Shown here piece by piece: positions 1 to 33,159 of a DNA stretch of 64,000 nt. This DNA is from Odobenus rosmarus divergens (taxonomy: Eukaryota; Chordata; Mammalia; Carnivora; Odobenidae). The DNA is taken from the NCBI RefSeq assembly GCF_000321225.1, contig NW_004450328.1, forward strand, positions 3,684,056 through 3,748,055, read 5' to 3'. The translations under genes and the position numbers were made by a program. Under the pieces are notes generated by a model. The model did no database searches. It was not told the origin of the DNA and saw only the letters and a program-made list of their open reading frames with translations. The first letter of the stretch is position 1; the number at the start of each line of letters is the position of its first letter.

Positions 1-19
1 GAAAACTTCTCTTTGCAGT

Positions 20-472
20 TTTTTTTTTTTTTTAAGGTTTTATTTATTTGAGCGTGCACGAGGGGGGGCGGCGCCTGGGTGGCTCAGTCGTTGAGTGTCT
101 GCCTTCGGCTCAGGTCATGGTCCTGGTGTCCTGGGATCGAGCCCTGCGTCGGGCTCCCTGCTCGGTGGGAGGCCTGCTTCTCCCTCTCCCACTCCCCCTG
201 CTTGTGTTCCCTCTCTCGCTGTGTCTCTCTCTGTCAAATAAATAAAATCTTGAGAGAGAGAGAGAGAGAGAGGAGGGGGAGAGGGAAAGGGAGAGAGAGA
301 ATCCCAAGCAGAACCTGCACTGAGCCCGGAGTCCAACGCCAGGCTCAATCTCACAACCCTGAGATCATGACCCGAGCCAAAATCAGAGTTGGACACATCA
401 CTGAGATCTTGACCTGAGCTGAAAGTGGGAGTTGGATGGACACTTAACCAACTGAGCCACCCAGGTGTGTGC
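20..472 (-). repeat. Minus CAN-SINE interrupted by a nested plus CAN-SINE
   Basis: T-tract and TTTATTTATTTGA at the left and ACTGAGCCACCCAGG at the right mark a minus-strand SINE. It is split by a full plus-strand copy at about 66-250 (GGCGCCTGGGTGGCTCAG to CAAATAAATAAAATCTT). Confidence 0.9.
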
Positions 473-486
473 CTGCCCCGTTCAAC

Positions 487-887
487 CCCCCCCCCCACCT
501 TTTCAACTTTTTTAAGGCAAAACGGCTCTATTAGCGCAAGGAATAGTTTGACAAAGAGCCTCTGGCTTTTGAAAGCACATCATCAAAGGTAATCTGGATC
601 TGAAGAAGCAACAAAAAGAAATTCCAGAGGGTCTGGGTGAAGCATCTACACAGTTCTAGAAGTAACAGATTTGCACATTAGAAGGAGGATTAGAGGGAGA
701 ATAGTGAGGAGGTTGGTGTAGTAACCTGGATCAGGGATTTATAAAGCCCAGGCTAATCCTCAACTAGAAAGGACAGCAACCCTGTAACAAGATGTTGGGT
801 GAAGTCAAAAGTGAGGCACCAGAACCCTGGGTGGAGAGAATAACAGTCTTGAAGATGGGGAGTGGTATGGGGAGTGGGAGAAGGCAT
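487..887. other. Unique sequence, no gene seen
   Basis: This interval between SINEs has a short C-run at 486-496 and no convincing ORF or RNA signal. Confidence 0.5.
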
Positions 888-1486
888 TGGAATTTTTTTT
901 TTTTAAAGATCTTATTTTATTTGAGAGAGAGAATGAGAGAGAGAGAGCACATGAGAGGGGGGAGGGTCAAAGGGAGAAGCAGACTCCCCGCTGAGCAGGG
1001 AGCCCGATGCGGGACTCGATCCTGGAACTCCAGGATCATGACCTGAGCCAAAGGCAGTCGCCCAACCAACTGGGCCACCCAGGCACCCCTGGAATTTTTT
1101 TTAAAGATTTTATTTTTTGACACAGAGAGACAGTGAGAGAGGGAACACAAGCATGGGGAGTGGGAGAGGGAGAAGCGGGCTTCCCACCGAGTAGGGAGCC
1201 CCATGTATGGCTCCATCCCAGGACCCTGGGATCATGACCTGAGCCAAAGACAGACGCTTAACAACTGAGTCACCCAGGTGCCCCTGGAATTTTTTTTTTT
1301 TTTTTTTTTTTAAGATTTATTTTAGAGGGTGAGGCGGGGGAGAGGGAGAGAGAGAAACCGTCTTAGGCAGATTCTGTGCTGAGCATGGAGCCTCACATGG
1401 GACTCGATCTCATGACCCTGAGATCATGACCTGAGCCAAAACCAAGAGTCCAACGCTTAACCAACTGCACTACCCAGGCGCCCCAG
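888..1486 (-). repeat. Three tandem minus-strand CAN-SINEs
   Basis: Copies at 892-1088, 1092-1284 and 1289-1485 each start with GGAATTTTTTTT and end with a CCACCCAGGCGCCCC-like head. The flanks GGCATTGGAA (887) and GGCATTGCAA (1487) look like the outer target-site duplication. Confidence 0.9.
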
Positions 1487-1489
1487 GGC

Positions 1490-2439
1490 ATTGCAACTTT
1501 TTTTTTTCTTGCCTGACTTGTTTATTTCTTCGGATTCTTATGCAGCCAGACACTTGGCATTCACTGCCCACTCTCCCCCCAATTCTTTAATTTCCCCAAA
1601 GCCAAGTTACCAGTGCTTCCCACTGCCATCACCTCACCCCCAACGAACTCCACTATTTCTTGATCTGAAACCTGAGCCCCATCCTCAGGCCTTGAACATT
1701 CTACCCCGTTAGAATTGCTTTTAATCCCAGTAACCAATTTATAAGTCAAAGAAGATTCAGAGAATGGCCAAAAAGAATGTTTATTGAGCACCTACCGTGT
1801 TTGACACTGTGCAACACACTTATATACAGAAGAGACAGGTAAATACATGGCTTACCCTTTATATAGCTATATGGATTATACAGTTATGTGTAATTTAACC
1901 TTTACGGTCGCTCTGAGGATGGACACCCTTGTACAATTTACCCAGAGTAGGGTCAGAACTCTGGATTCCTCATTCACTAAGCCCAAGACGCTCTCCAGTA
2001 TGTCCACTGCCTTTGACTAGCTTGTTTAGGGGATGTCTGTTGTAGGGGACCTGGTCCTTTCTTTAGAAAGGTTTCCTTCTATGAGAGCAATTTACTCGCT
2101 ATCCCTGGACACAGACGTCCTGTCTCCCTCACCCTGAACAAGGAAGGCAGCTCCCTCAATCTTTATAAAAGGGGTGATCTGGGTTAGTCTGGCGGAAACG
2201 GGCGGCGCGGGGGTGGGTGTTCATTCCAGGCTCAAAGCCCTAATGCCAGGCAGCCAGGGAGGCCGCTCTGGCTCGCCCGGTACCGGGTAAAGTGGGGGCA
2301 GCGCCTCTGGTAAGTGGCACATCCTGGCTTCCTCGGGTACCAGGCCCTTTAAAAAGATTGGGCTGAGTCATCACATCAGGAAAGTCTTCCTCCTCTTTCA
2401 ACTCCGGGTTCAGCCATATTTCCAGACGGAAAAAAAAAA

Positions 2440-2440
<1 letters not shown>
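1490..2440. other. Intergenic sequence upstream of KAT8, with a MIR/L2-like remnant
   Basis: TTTATTGAGCACCTACCGTG near 1780 and the following stretch resemble ancient MIR/L2 ends. No exon of the expected upstream neighbour BCKDK was recognised. Confidence 0.4.
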
Positions 2441-12768
<10,328 letters not shown>

Positions 12769-12858
12769 GTGGGCTGTGCCCCTGCTGCCGGACCCGTGCC
12801 TCCCTGCCCCCCTCCCCCCGCCTGTAAATATGTACAGACCTGTTTCGTCATTTTTTTT

Positions 12859-12864
12859 AATAAA
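12859..12864 (+). terminator. KAT8: KAT8 poly(A) signal AATAAA
   Basis: A canonical AATAAA lies 91 nt after the KAT8 stop codon, after a T-run and before a GT-rich stretch (GTTCTGCCAGTGGTTCTGG). This implies a very short 3' UTR. Confidence 0.85.
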
Positions 12865-12962
12865 GTAAGTTCTGCCAGTGGTTCTGGACTTTGGAGGTGG
12901 GAGGGAGAGGCCAAGAGCTGATGTTCTTCGCTGCATGTCACACACGGCCAGTTGTGCTCAAG

Positions 12963-12968
12963 ACATTT
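12963..12968 (-). terminator. PRSS8: Possible PRSS8 poly(A) signal (AGTAAA variant)
   Basis: No AATAAA or ATTAAA was found on the minus strand between the PRSS8 stop and the KAT8 3' end. The best candidate is the variant hexamer AGTAAA (plus strand TTTACT) at about 12966, which would give a 3' UTR of about 0.6 kb. This is tentative. Confidence 0.25.
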
Positions 12969-13598
12969 TACTCCTGCTTGTTTTTTCTATCCCTCACCCC
13001 AAGCCCAAGCCCAGTTCCGGTGGGGGCTCAGTCCTCCGGAGTCTAGGAGTCGAGGTTCAAGGAGGGCATGGCAGCCGATGGGGCAAGATTGGGGCCTTTT
13101 CTGTTCTTAAGAATATGCTGCCCGGAGGCAGCCCCAGCTCAGGAGACAGGAAGAGGGTGAAGTGATGGGGCTCATCAGGCAGAAGGAGCACTCAGGGTGC
13201 TGGAGCCAGCCCTTCAGCAGCAATTAACTAGGCAGGTACCCAATCTTCTGGAAACAAAGCGGGGAGCCAGGGCTCATTTTCATCGTTAAGGGTCCTCAGG
13301 GGCTCCAGAGGAGCCCAGCCAGCGGGTGGAGGTGGCCAGAGGTTCTAGCCAATACCACAGGTAGTAAACCTCTTTGACTGTGGGTTGTAGTCCCAAAGAA
13401 CGAACCCAGAAGAGGGGGCTCAAAGGTCAGGATGGTGCTCTGGGCTCCCACAGGTCCGGGGAGGAAGGAGTGGCTCAAACCAGTCCCCCAGGCCCAGAAG
13501 ATGTCAGGGAAGGGCCAGCTCCATTCCTGGGCCATGCATCTGTCCTTGGGTGCAGTGTGGAAGTCCAGGAAGCAGGGTCAGCTCCCAGGATGACTAGC

Positions 13599-16500
13599 TT
13601 AGCAGACGAGGCCCAGGGTCAGGCCTAGTGGCAACAGAAGGACGAGCCCCTGTAAGCCCCAGGCTGGGGCCAAGCTGAAGGCCTGATGGTTGACACAGAG
13701 ATGGCCATCGGGCTGGGACTCCTGGACTTGGGGCACCACGCGAGGCTGGAGCTCTGTCACGTGATAGTGAATCCAGGTGGCATAGCTGGAGGTCAGAGTG
13801 TACACGCCAGGCCTGTTGGGGGCCCCACAGGCATCGCCCCAGCTCACAATGCCTGCCAGGTACCAGAGGCCCCCCACGGGGCAGGAGAGTGGGCCCCCAG
13901 AGTCACCCTGAAGAGAAAAGCCATAGAGCACTGTTAGGATGGGGCCCCGGGCCTCAGGTCAGCCATGCCAGCCCCTCTGGCCCTCATCTGCCAAAAGGCA
14001 CTGGTCTCACTGGACCCCCCTGCATTTACCTGGCAGGCATCCTTGCCCCCCTCCACGTAGCCGGCACACACCATGTCCTGCTGGATAAAGTGGGGCTCGT
14101 CAGGCTTGGCGTTGATGTTGTACAGGCAGTTACACGTCTCACGGCTGATCAGTGGTACCTCAAGTTGCTGTAGCTGCCGGGGGGCCAGGAGGCTCACTGT
14201 GGGAGCAAAATATGCTTACCTGGGGCCTCCTCCCCTGAGTCAGACCCCCCCCCCCCATTCCTCTAGACGTCAGTGCCCACCTCACCTGAGGGCGCCACGT
14301 GGCCCCATCCAGTAACAGTACATTGGAGGCCATTGGGGAAGGAGGTGTTGGCTGCAGGGAGGCAGATGGGCCGGATGTAGCGGGAGAAGGTGACCGGCCT
14401 CCTGAGCTGGAGGAGCGCGATGTCGCCCTGGGAGCCCTCCTGGCGGTAGCTGGGGTGAGAAATGACCTGTGCCACGGTGCGGACCTCGGCCTCAGGGGTG
14501 TAGGAGTCCAGCTGGTGGGCCCCCAGCTTTACCTCATAGTCTTCCTTGAGGTGCTCCCTGCAGGCAGAGGGGCCAAGGCTGGGACCCAGGAGACCTCTCC
14601 TAGTTCCCTGATCCCTGTTGGGGATCCCCGTTCCATCCACCCCCAGGTTCTGGTCCCAGGCAAAGGGGCCTTTTAGATCCCAAACTGCGTATCAGTTTTA
14701 TCCTGTGACCTGTGACCTCTGGCCTCCACTCCTGACTGGTCCTTTTGGACTTAATTATTGCTACCCCTGGACCCAACCCAAGAACTCTAACCTCTGGCCT
14801 GGGCTGATCCCTGAACTTTGACCTTAGCCCACTCTGACTCCCCCCGGCCCCCCCACCCCCCGGCTGGTACCTTGGGAAGCAGTGAGCAGCTGAGAGCACC
14901 CACTGCTCAGACACGAGAGAACCGCCACACACGTGGGTGCCGTCGTAGGTGATGCTGACCTGCCAGGGCCACTGGCCGGCAGCTGCGCCAGCACCCCCGG
15001 TGATGCGTGCTTGGGGGGCCACACCACAGGAGGCTGTCCAGGGAGGAAGGGGAGAGGGTCAGGTCCTTCTGGGGCCCCCCGCACCGGGTTCCTCAGGGGC
15101 CTGCCGCTTCCTGTTGATCTGGTTTGGAGCTTGGGAAGCGAGCTCACAGGAGCCAGCCACCCGTCTGGCCCCATCCCACTGCTCAGTGGGCACGGCTGGT
15201 GCTGCCCCCTCACCGTCCTTGTTACCTAGCTCGGGTTTCGTCCAGCTTCCTCTCTCTCCGGTCCTCCTACCTTCCGTTCCGTCCACTCCTTACAAGTCAG
15301 AAGATCTTTATAAACCACAGATCTGATCGGGTCACACCTCAGCTTGAATCCTTTCCTGGCTCCACACTGCCCTCCAGATACATTCCCGACCTTCCAGGAC
15401 ACTACCACCTAGTCCAGCCATCCCTCCGGACACTTCCTGTCACACACACTGGGCCACACGCTTGTTTGCCTCTAGACCTCTGCTTATCCAGGTCACTCTG
15501 CCGAGCACACCTTTCCTCCTCCCTACTCAGCTCAGCAAACCTATTTGCCTACGGAGGTGATGCAAATGTCAGCCTCTCCTTCAGCTGCCCTCACGGGGCT
15601 GGCTGAGTTGGATGATGCTGGGGGCTCCCGGCCCCCCACCCCCAACACCGCCCCCTCACACAGCTGTTGTGCTGGTGTCTGTGACAGCACAGAATCCGGG
15701 CATTGCCCGCTGACGGGGCCTGGAGCAGACCTCCTAGTGCCCCGTGCCCAGCACACGGGGCTGGGCACACAGCCGGAGCTGAACAAACAACAGGCCTCCC
15801 ACACTGAGCACCTGGTTTCCAGGACAGCCTCACCCCCACTGAGGCTGCGGCCCTTTGGAGCAGGACCCGACAGCCCTTCCCAAAGTCACTGTCCTCGGAG
15901 CAGAGCAAACCGTCCCGCCAAGCTCCTCCTTCTGTCCTCCTAATAACGACAATAGCTACTAACGAGTGACTGCCCAAGCAACGCGCGGGGCCACGAGAGG
16001 GCTTTCACTCACTGACCTTATCTCCCTGAGGCCTCACTGGGGCCCCAGGAGGCAAACATCATCGACTTCATTTTGGAGGTGAGGGGACTGGCCAAGAATA
16101 CACAGTGTGCGGTGAAGCGGGGACTGAAAACCAGACTCAGAGTCGCGTGGTGTGCCTTGGCTGGTTTTCCTCAAAGGTCGTACCTTTGGACTCAGACGTG
16201 GGTTTAAAATCCCAGCTATGCCTCTCAGTGGCTGTGTGCTCTTGGGCAAGTCACTTCTCCGTACCTCAGTTTCTTTCTCCAGAGAATGCCGGCTACCGTC
16301 CCCATCTTACAGACTAATGGGAGGATTTACACAAGGCAATAAGGATGGGTAAGCGGGCCCTACCGGAGAGAGGGTCAGGCACTCATGAAACACTCCGTTG
16401 GAATCTGAATCCAAGGCCCCTTCCTTTCCCCTCCCCCACACAAGCCTCACCTTCATCCCCGTCTGCTCCTGGAGGAAGAGAGAAAGAGGGAAGGGTAAGC

Positions 16501-16826
16501 AGGAAAGGCCAGAGTTCCCAGACCCCTCAGCACCTGCCACTTCTCCAGAGGACTGTCCCCCACCCCCACTCCGCACCCCCCAGGAGGCCAAAGCCGAAGG
16601 GAGAGGGAGAGGCCCGGAGCTAGGGAGGCTGAAGCCGAGATAAGGGATAAGGGATGTGCCCAGAAAAGGGTTATACCCTTGGCCTATGTCCGCCACCCCT
16701 CCCCCCAAGCCCCACATTCTCTGACCGCCGCAAATACTCACCCAGTCCGGACCGGAATAATCCAAGTAAAAGCAGAATGGCCACAGCCCCCAGCCACCCA
16801 GGCCCCAGACATGCCCTGTGGGCCAT
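13599..16826 (-). CDS. PRSS8: PRSS8 (prostasin, CAP1) membrane-anchored serine protease, 6 exons
   Basis: The minus-strand exons in transcript order are 16742-16826, 16451-16468 (18 nt), 14871-15033, 14286-14557, 14030-14196 and 13599-13907. They sum to 337 aa (human 343). Prostasin is a trypsin-like, GPI-anchored epithelial protease that activates the epithelial sodium channel and acts with matriptase. A signal peptide with a Leu-rich core covers residues 1-29. The light-chain Cys is C37 and the activation site is R44-I45 (QAR/ITGG). The catalytic triad is H85 (SAAHC), D134 (GDIAL) and S238 (GDSGGP). A sequon (NTS) occurs in the AANTSFP stretch. The C-terminal hydrophobic tail ([12 protein letters not shown]) is the GPI-addition signal and stops about six residues earlier than in human. 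The start gives the conserved LGPG..LGAVAIL leader. The gene is tail-to-tail with KAT8. Confidence 0.95.
15034..16450 (-). other. PRSS8 intron 2, with a MIR remnant
   Basis: About 16185-16330 carries TTGGGCAAGTCACTTCTCC and CTCAGTTTC motifs of a MIR. The remainder looks unique and has no recognised exon. Confidence 0.5.
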
Positions 16827-17196
16827 GGCCCAGGACCAGGGCCCCTGGGGAGAGACACCAGGCACCCTAGGGAAGGTACCTAGGGCTGGTTTCAAAGGCA
16901 AGTTCCAGGTATCAGCCCCAGAGGGAAGGGATCCTGGAATCGTGCTAGGAAGGGGGAAGAGACGTCCAAGGCTAGCTTCGAAGGCAGGAATAAGGCACGA
17001 AGGGAGACGCTGGGGTCTCCGCAGCCGCCCGTGAGGACACGTCTCCAGTCGGGCCAGGCTACGCAGAGACCTTCGAGTGCTGGATCCCTGGAGAAAGGCA
17101 CCTACCTGCCTGCCCCTCCCCTAGCCCCGCCCTCCTCGCTTAGCTCCGCCAGCTTTGCTAACACGGTCCTAAGTCCTTCCAGACCCCCAGGGGTGG

Positions 17197-17207
17197 GTGT
17201 GTGTGTG

Positions 17208-17244
<37 letters not shown>
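17197..17244. repeat. (GT)n microsatellite
   Basis: GTGTGTGTGT, a short TATATAT interruption, then about 14 further GT units, 370 nt upstream of the PRSS8 start codon. Confidence 0.9.
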
Positions 17245-17248
<4 letters not shown>

Positions 17249-18278
17249 CAGGCGGGACTGGAAATCCCTGATAGCTAGACTCCCTAGAATGTGACCCCAC
17301 CGCCCTCTGTCCCAGGTCTTGCAAGTCTCCCGGACCAGTTATGTCCCCCAGGTTCTGGCCCCGTCTTGGTTGTCCTGGGGCTGCTGTGCTCCTCCCTCCT
17401 TCCCTCCTTAGGCCGGGGGTCTGAGCCCAGGACACCTGGGGCCGCCCCGGACCTGCCATTTCAGGCCCTTCCATAGAGCCTGCAGCTGCATCTGTGTGTG
17501 GTGAGGTGTGTTGAGTGTGATGGCAATGCCGATCATCTCACAAATATTTCCCGAGTGCCTGCTATGTTCCAGGCACAGGAGACAAAACAGACACCACCTT
17601 CTGCCTTCACTGAGCTCACCGTGAAATAGGGCTGACAGCTCTGAATCAAATAATCACATAGCAATTACAGACTAATTTCAAGCTAGGCACTATGATAAAG
17701 AAGAATGGGGGCTCTGGGGGCCTGCTCACAGGAGCTTCGCATAGGCTGGCATCAGGAAGGGCTCCTCAGGAAGGTGCTATTAGAACTGAGGCCTGAGGGG
17801 CTCTGGGAAGGCGTTAAGGCAGATGGAGGAGAAGGGCGGTCTGGGGAGAGCGTCCTCAGGTGGACGGTGCAGGTGGCACAGGCTCTGGGGCTGGATGGGG
17901 GTCAGGTTCATCCTCTGTCCGTGTATGGGTCTATGGGCAACTGGGCATGTATGTTGGCTTCGAGCCTCAGAAAAACAGAGCCCCACTTCCCCACCTACTT
18001 TCCATAAGGCTAAGACCTCTTAGCCAAAACTTCAGGGCCCCTCCTGGAGAGCAGGGAATTCCTGGAGTGGGTGAGGGGCTAGAGGCTAACTGCTGGGGAG
18101 GAGGGGGCAACAATGGACACTGCGGTGGGTTGGGTAGAGAGGGTTGGGTGTATTAAATGTTTGTGGGGGATGGCATATGGGTGACTGACTGGGTATGGGA
18201 CCCAGGTGGGGATGTAATATTCTCTTCGGGATCTGGCAGCTAATGATGAGCCTGGCTCTTTAAGAACCTCTGCCCATC

Positions 18279-18430
18279 GGGGTGCCTGGGGGGCTCAGTT
18301 GGTTGAGCGACTGCCTTCCACTCAGGTCGCGATCCATCAATCGACTGATCGATCGGGGAGTCTGCTTCTCCCTCTAATCCTCCCCCCTCTCATGCTCTCT
18401 CTCTTTCAAATGAATAAATAAAATCTTAAA
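18279..18430 (+). repeat. CAN-SINE with short GATC-rich internal insertion
   Basis: Head GGGTGCCTGGGGGGCTCAG, tail AAATAAATAAAATCTTAAAA. The centre carries a local ATCAATCGACTGATCGATCG oddity not seen in other copies. Confidence 0.85.
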
Positions 18431-18810
18431 ACTAGTTTGTCTTTAAAAAAGCAAACAAAGAAAAACCTCTGCCCATCTCCTCAATCTCCCAAGAACTTCC
18501 TACTTCCCCTCCTCTATCCTCTGCCCACTCAACCCAGAGATGGTGACTCCGGCCCCAGAGGGGACCCCTCTGCTACTCTCATCAGCTGGCTTCCACCCCA
18601 GGCACTCCATTTGCCCTTTTTCTGTGCTCAAACATCACCTCTTCTGTGACCCTTTCCTAATCCCCAGCCAGGGGTGTCCATATGTGCTCCCCACTACATT
18701 GGGAGCACTTCAGGGACTGATCTATCAGACCCCCAGACCCCCCGACTTAGTAGTTCGCAGGGAATGTGGTTGAATTCACGCAGGAAGGCGCACTCCTAAA
18801 TGGTGGGTGA

Positions 18811-19010
18811 GGGGGGGCGCTTGGGTGGCTCAGTTGGTAAAGCATTTCAGCTCATGTCATGATCTCTTGAGACCCCGGATCAAGGCTCCCTGCTCAGAGG
18901 GAAGCCAGCTGCTCCCTACCCCCCGCCCCGTGCTCGCTCACTCTCATGCCCGCACCCTCGATCTCAAATAAATAAGTAAATAAATAAAATCTTAAAAAAA
19001 AAAAAAAAAA
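18811..19010 (+). repeat. CAN-SINE with intact target-site duplication
   Basis: The head GGGCGCTTGGGTGGCTCAG follows GGTGGGTGAGGG, and the A17 tail is followed by the same 12 nt, a clean duplication of the insertion site. Confidence 0.92.
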
Positions 19011-19549
19011 GGTGGGTGAGGGAGTGGGATGTACACACAAGGACACATGTTGGTGCCCAAACTCTGGGGACACCGGGCAGGCTGTGCAAGTGGGGGACCG
19101 TCGAAGGTGTGTACCGGGGACGCTGGCGGCACACACCCCGGGGCATTCATCAGGGTGTGCACATGAGGGGGCAGCCGTCTGTGGGCATGGGATATGCTAG
19201 GCCCCGGACTCCCAGACTGAGACCCTTCCCTCACCCTCACCGGCAGTCCTTGCTCTGAGGGGCGGGGGCGGTGAGGGCAGCAGGTCTGAGCTAGGGCTGA
19301 GGTGTCTAGCAGGTGCTTAGAGATGCCGATTCCGCTGGGGAGGTGACGCACGCCCAGCCGCCACCGCACGTCCCCCGCCCTGGGGCGGGAATGAGGGATA
19401 GCTGCCACGTTATCGGGGACACATTTCCTGGGAGCCCAAGGCCTGACTCACAGAGGCCCGGGGGGGGAAGGGCCCTATTCCCGGGCTTCCCCCAGCCCCC
19501 TCGGCCTGCCCCCAGCAACGCCACAAGGCCACGTGCCTGGGTTTACACC

Positions 19550-19555
19550 TTTATT
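19550..19555 (-). terminator. PRSS36: PRSS36 poly(A) signal AATAAA
   Basis: TTTATT on the plus strand reads AATAAA in the PRSS36 direction, about 250 nt after the stop codon. It is the first canonical signal downstream of the gene. Confidence 0.7.
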
Positions 19556-19724
19556 ATCCGCGGCCCGCTGCCCCCAAGGCTCCTGAGCCCTCAACCGTCG
19601 GGCGCTGAGGCCGGATTACCCGAAGGCCCTTGCAGCCCGGGTGGGCGGGGCGCTGCGGAGGCTCCGGCAGGGGAACGGAGCCGGTTGGGCCACATTCCAG
19701 CCGCTCTGGGCGGGAAGTGGAGGG

Positions 19725-19725
<1 letters not shown>

Positions 19726-19770
<45 letters not shown>

Positions 19771-19792
19771 GGAGGGGGGGGCCCCCCCCCCC
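19726..19792. repeat. G44 homopolymer followed by G8/C11 block in PRSS36 3' UTR
   Basis: An uninterrupted run of 44 G (19726-19769) is followed by AGGA, eight G and eleven C. It ends 15 nt beyond the PRSS36 stop codon, so the mRNA would carry a C44 run. The DNA could form G-quadruplex/i-motif structures. The exact length is doubtful because homopolymers of this size are read and assembled poorly. Confidence 0.85.
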
Positions 19793-19807
19793 GAGACCCA
19801 GGCCCCC

Positions 19808-30624
<10,817 letters not shown>

Positions 30625-32360
30625 GGCCCGTTTGAGTCAGCTGGAGGCACGGAGATGAGTGAAGGTCCGCTCCCAGCCACAGCTCTGTCACTGCCTAGGC
30701 AGCCCGCGACACCTGATGGTCCCAGGAGCAGCCCCACCCTCCCTGGCTGGAGCCCATCTCTGGCAATCTGAGAAGATCTGGGACTGGAAGGGGGAAGTAG
30801 GGAGCCCAAAGGCCCCACCCAGAGCCCTGTGAGCATCTCACATCTCTGGAGGCCCACGGTGGGGGTGGGAGGCAGATGTCCTAGCTCCAGGACACTGTTG
30901 GGTGGGGGACGGAGGAGTGGAGGACCCTGTGGGCAAAGGTGGAAGGAGAGGACAGCCAGGTGCCGGGAGGCTGATGTACGGGGTCCTTGGTGAGGCAAGG
31001 CTGTCGGTGAGCCCAGGCCCTTGGGACAGAGGAGGTGGCCCCTCAGTGGCGTGACTCACCTGAGACCTCAACTCTGATCGGGGTGTGGCTTACCCCAGTG
31101 GCTTAGCCTTTTCTTCTCACACAGTTCTAGTTACTGGAGTTGCTGGCCAGGTCTGGGAAGGGAGCTCTAGGGAATTCAATCCAGTCCCAACAAAAGGATC
31201 GCAGATTCCGTCCGGTTGGACAGGGCCAAGGATTCTGGGAGGGGGATGGGCAGGCTGGCAAAGCCAAAAAGGACACCACCCTTTTCTGTGTTACAGTATT
31301 CTCAAGTGTGGTCACTCTTTGTGTGACCTTGGGAAAGTTGCTCAGCCCTTCAGTGTGTATCAGTAGGAGGCCACGAAGAAACATATGGTGCCTCAAAGAG
31401 GAATTGTGGGGCGTGTAATGAAGGAACTATTTACAGAGGTATAGGCAGGGTTAAGGGAAACCCACAAGGGATGGTGAAGCACCCTGGGGCTAGCAATAAC
31501 GGAGAGCCCTGCCCTGCCCTGACGGGAAACAGAAAGGGAATGCTGCCCCTGGAGGAATGCAACCTTTTATCAGCTTGCCGCTCAGCAGGGAGGGAGCTGG
31601 CAAATAAAAGTCTCCATCTCACTTTCCTCCTACCCTCTGATCACCTGCCAGTTTCATATAGGAAACTTCCCAGAAGCCTGAGTGATAGGGAGCCCCTGGT
31701 GTGGCCCATAAAGGTCGCTCTGGGGGAACAGATCAGGATGGAGGAGAATGGAAATGGAGAGTCACAGTATAGCCACACACAGGTTTCCCCTGCTACCCGT
31801 AAGTAGAGCATTTCTATGAAAACTTTTGGAAGTGGAAATGACATAAAGCAAAGAAGCCATTATTATCAATTATATGGAAAATATTTTTAGTGTTCCCAGA
31901 GTCAAAAAATCACCTCTCTTAGGCTCTTCTTTCTTTCTTTTTTCAAAGATTTCATTTTTAAGTAATCTCTGCACCCAAAGTGGGGCTTGAACCCACAACC
32001 CCGAGAATGAGAGTTGCACGCTCCACTGACTGAGCCAGCCACACGCCCCTCTCTTAGGCTTTTCCGATACCTTAGGACATATCTTGGTAACAAATGCACA
32101 GTATAAATTGAGGTCAAGCACAGATGCTCGCATAGTTCAACGGTACAACAGCTTGCTGCTGAGACGCTGAGTGTAGTTCCCCAGGGAGGAGATCTCAGGG
32201 TCCGTGCTGCCTGCAAAACGAACACGGAGCGCTATTTTCACTTTTCACCTTTTTTCGAAAAAGTGAAAATCCTCTTTGGATTTCTTTTGGTTAGCGAAAA
32301 CACGTACTAATGTAGACCTTTCCTTTCTTTTTTAAAGGAACTCTTTTTTTTTTTTTTTTT
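30625..32360. other. PRSS36 upstream region and intergenic DNA
   Basis: Moderately GC-rich to about 31.1 kb, where the PRSS36 promoter should lie, though no clear core element is seen. A MIR-like remnant near 31290-31340 and a minus tRNA-type SINE at 31939-32048 follow. No gene is recognised. Confidence 0.45.
31939..32048 (-). repeat. Minus tRNA-type SINE
   Basis: TTTTTAAGTAATCTCTGCACCC, a GGGGCTTGAACCCAC B-box complement and CTGAGCCAGCCACACGCCCC end. Confidence 0.88.
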
Positions 32361-32885
32361 NNNNNNNNNNNNNNNNNNNNNNNNNNNNNNNNNNNNNNNN
32401 NNNNNNNNNNNNNNNNNNNNNNNNNNNNNNNNNNNNNNNNNNNNNNNNNNNNNNNNNNNNNNNNNNNNNNNNNNNNNNNNNNNNNNNNNNNNNNNNNNNN
32501 NNNNNNNNNNNNNNNNNNNNNNNNNNNNNNNNNNNNNNNNNNNNNNNNNNNNNNNNNNNNNNNNNNNNNNNNNNNNNNNNNNNNNNNNNNNNNNNNNNNN
32601 NNNNNNNNNNNNNNNNNNNNNNNNNNNNNNNNNNNNNNNNNNNNNNNNNNNNNNNNNNNNNNNNNNNNNNNNNNNNNNNNNNNNNNNNNNNNNNNNNNNN
32701 NNNNNNNNNNNNNNNNNNNNNNNNNNNNNNNNNNNNNNNNNNNNNNNNNNNNNNNNNNNNNNNNNNNNNNNNNNNNNNNNNNNNNNNNNNNNNNNNNNNN
32801 NNNNNNNNNNNNNNNNNNNNNNNNNNNNNNNNNNNNNNNNNNNNNNNNNNNNNNNNNNNNNNNNNNNNNNNNNNNNNNNNNNNNN
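32361..32885. other. Assembly gap (525 N) in PRSS36-FUS intergenic DNA
   Basis: The N run follows a T20-like tract (32343-32360), the usual start of a minus-strand SINE or L1 poly(A) tail, so the gap is probably repeat-caused. Confidence 0.99.
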
Positions 32886-33159
32886 CTAGTAATAATATAT
32901 AACTCTATTAGTCCAGTTTCCCTAGAAAATAGAGGCCTGGGCAAAGCCCACAGGTTTGTACATTATTGGGAGGTAACAATCCCAGGGGAGCAAGAGCAGG
33001 GGGGGAAATGCGCTGTGATTAGGAGGGGAGTAAATGCAGACACGGCCCCAAGCATCGACTGGAGTTAATTGATAAGCTTGCTAACCTTAGCTAGTCCACA
33101 GAGACAATGAAGGTAAGCTTGGTGGCAACAGCTTCGAACTCGTTAACACAATCCTGGAG

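Larger units (their letters stand above)
16827..19549. other. PRSS8-PRSS36 intergenic region
   Basis: This holds the PRSS8 promoter side, a (GT)n tract, a MIR/L2-like stretch (about 17530-17720), two plus SINEs and unique sequence. No additional gene is seen. Confidence 0.5.
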
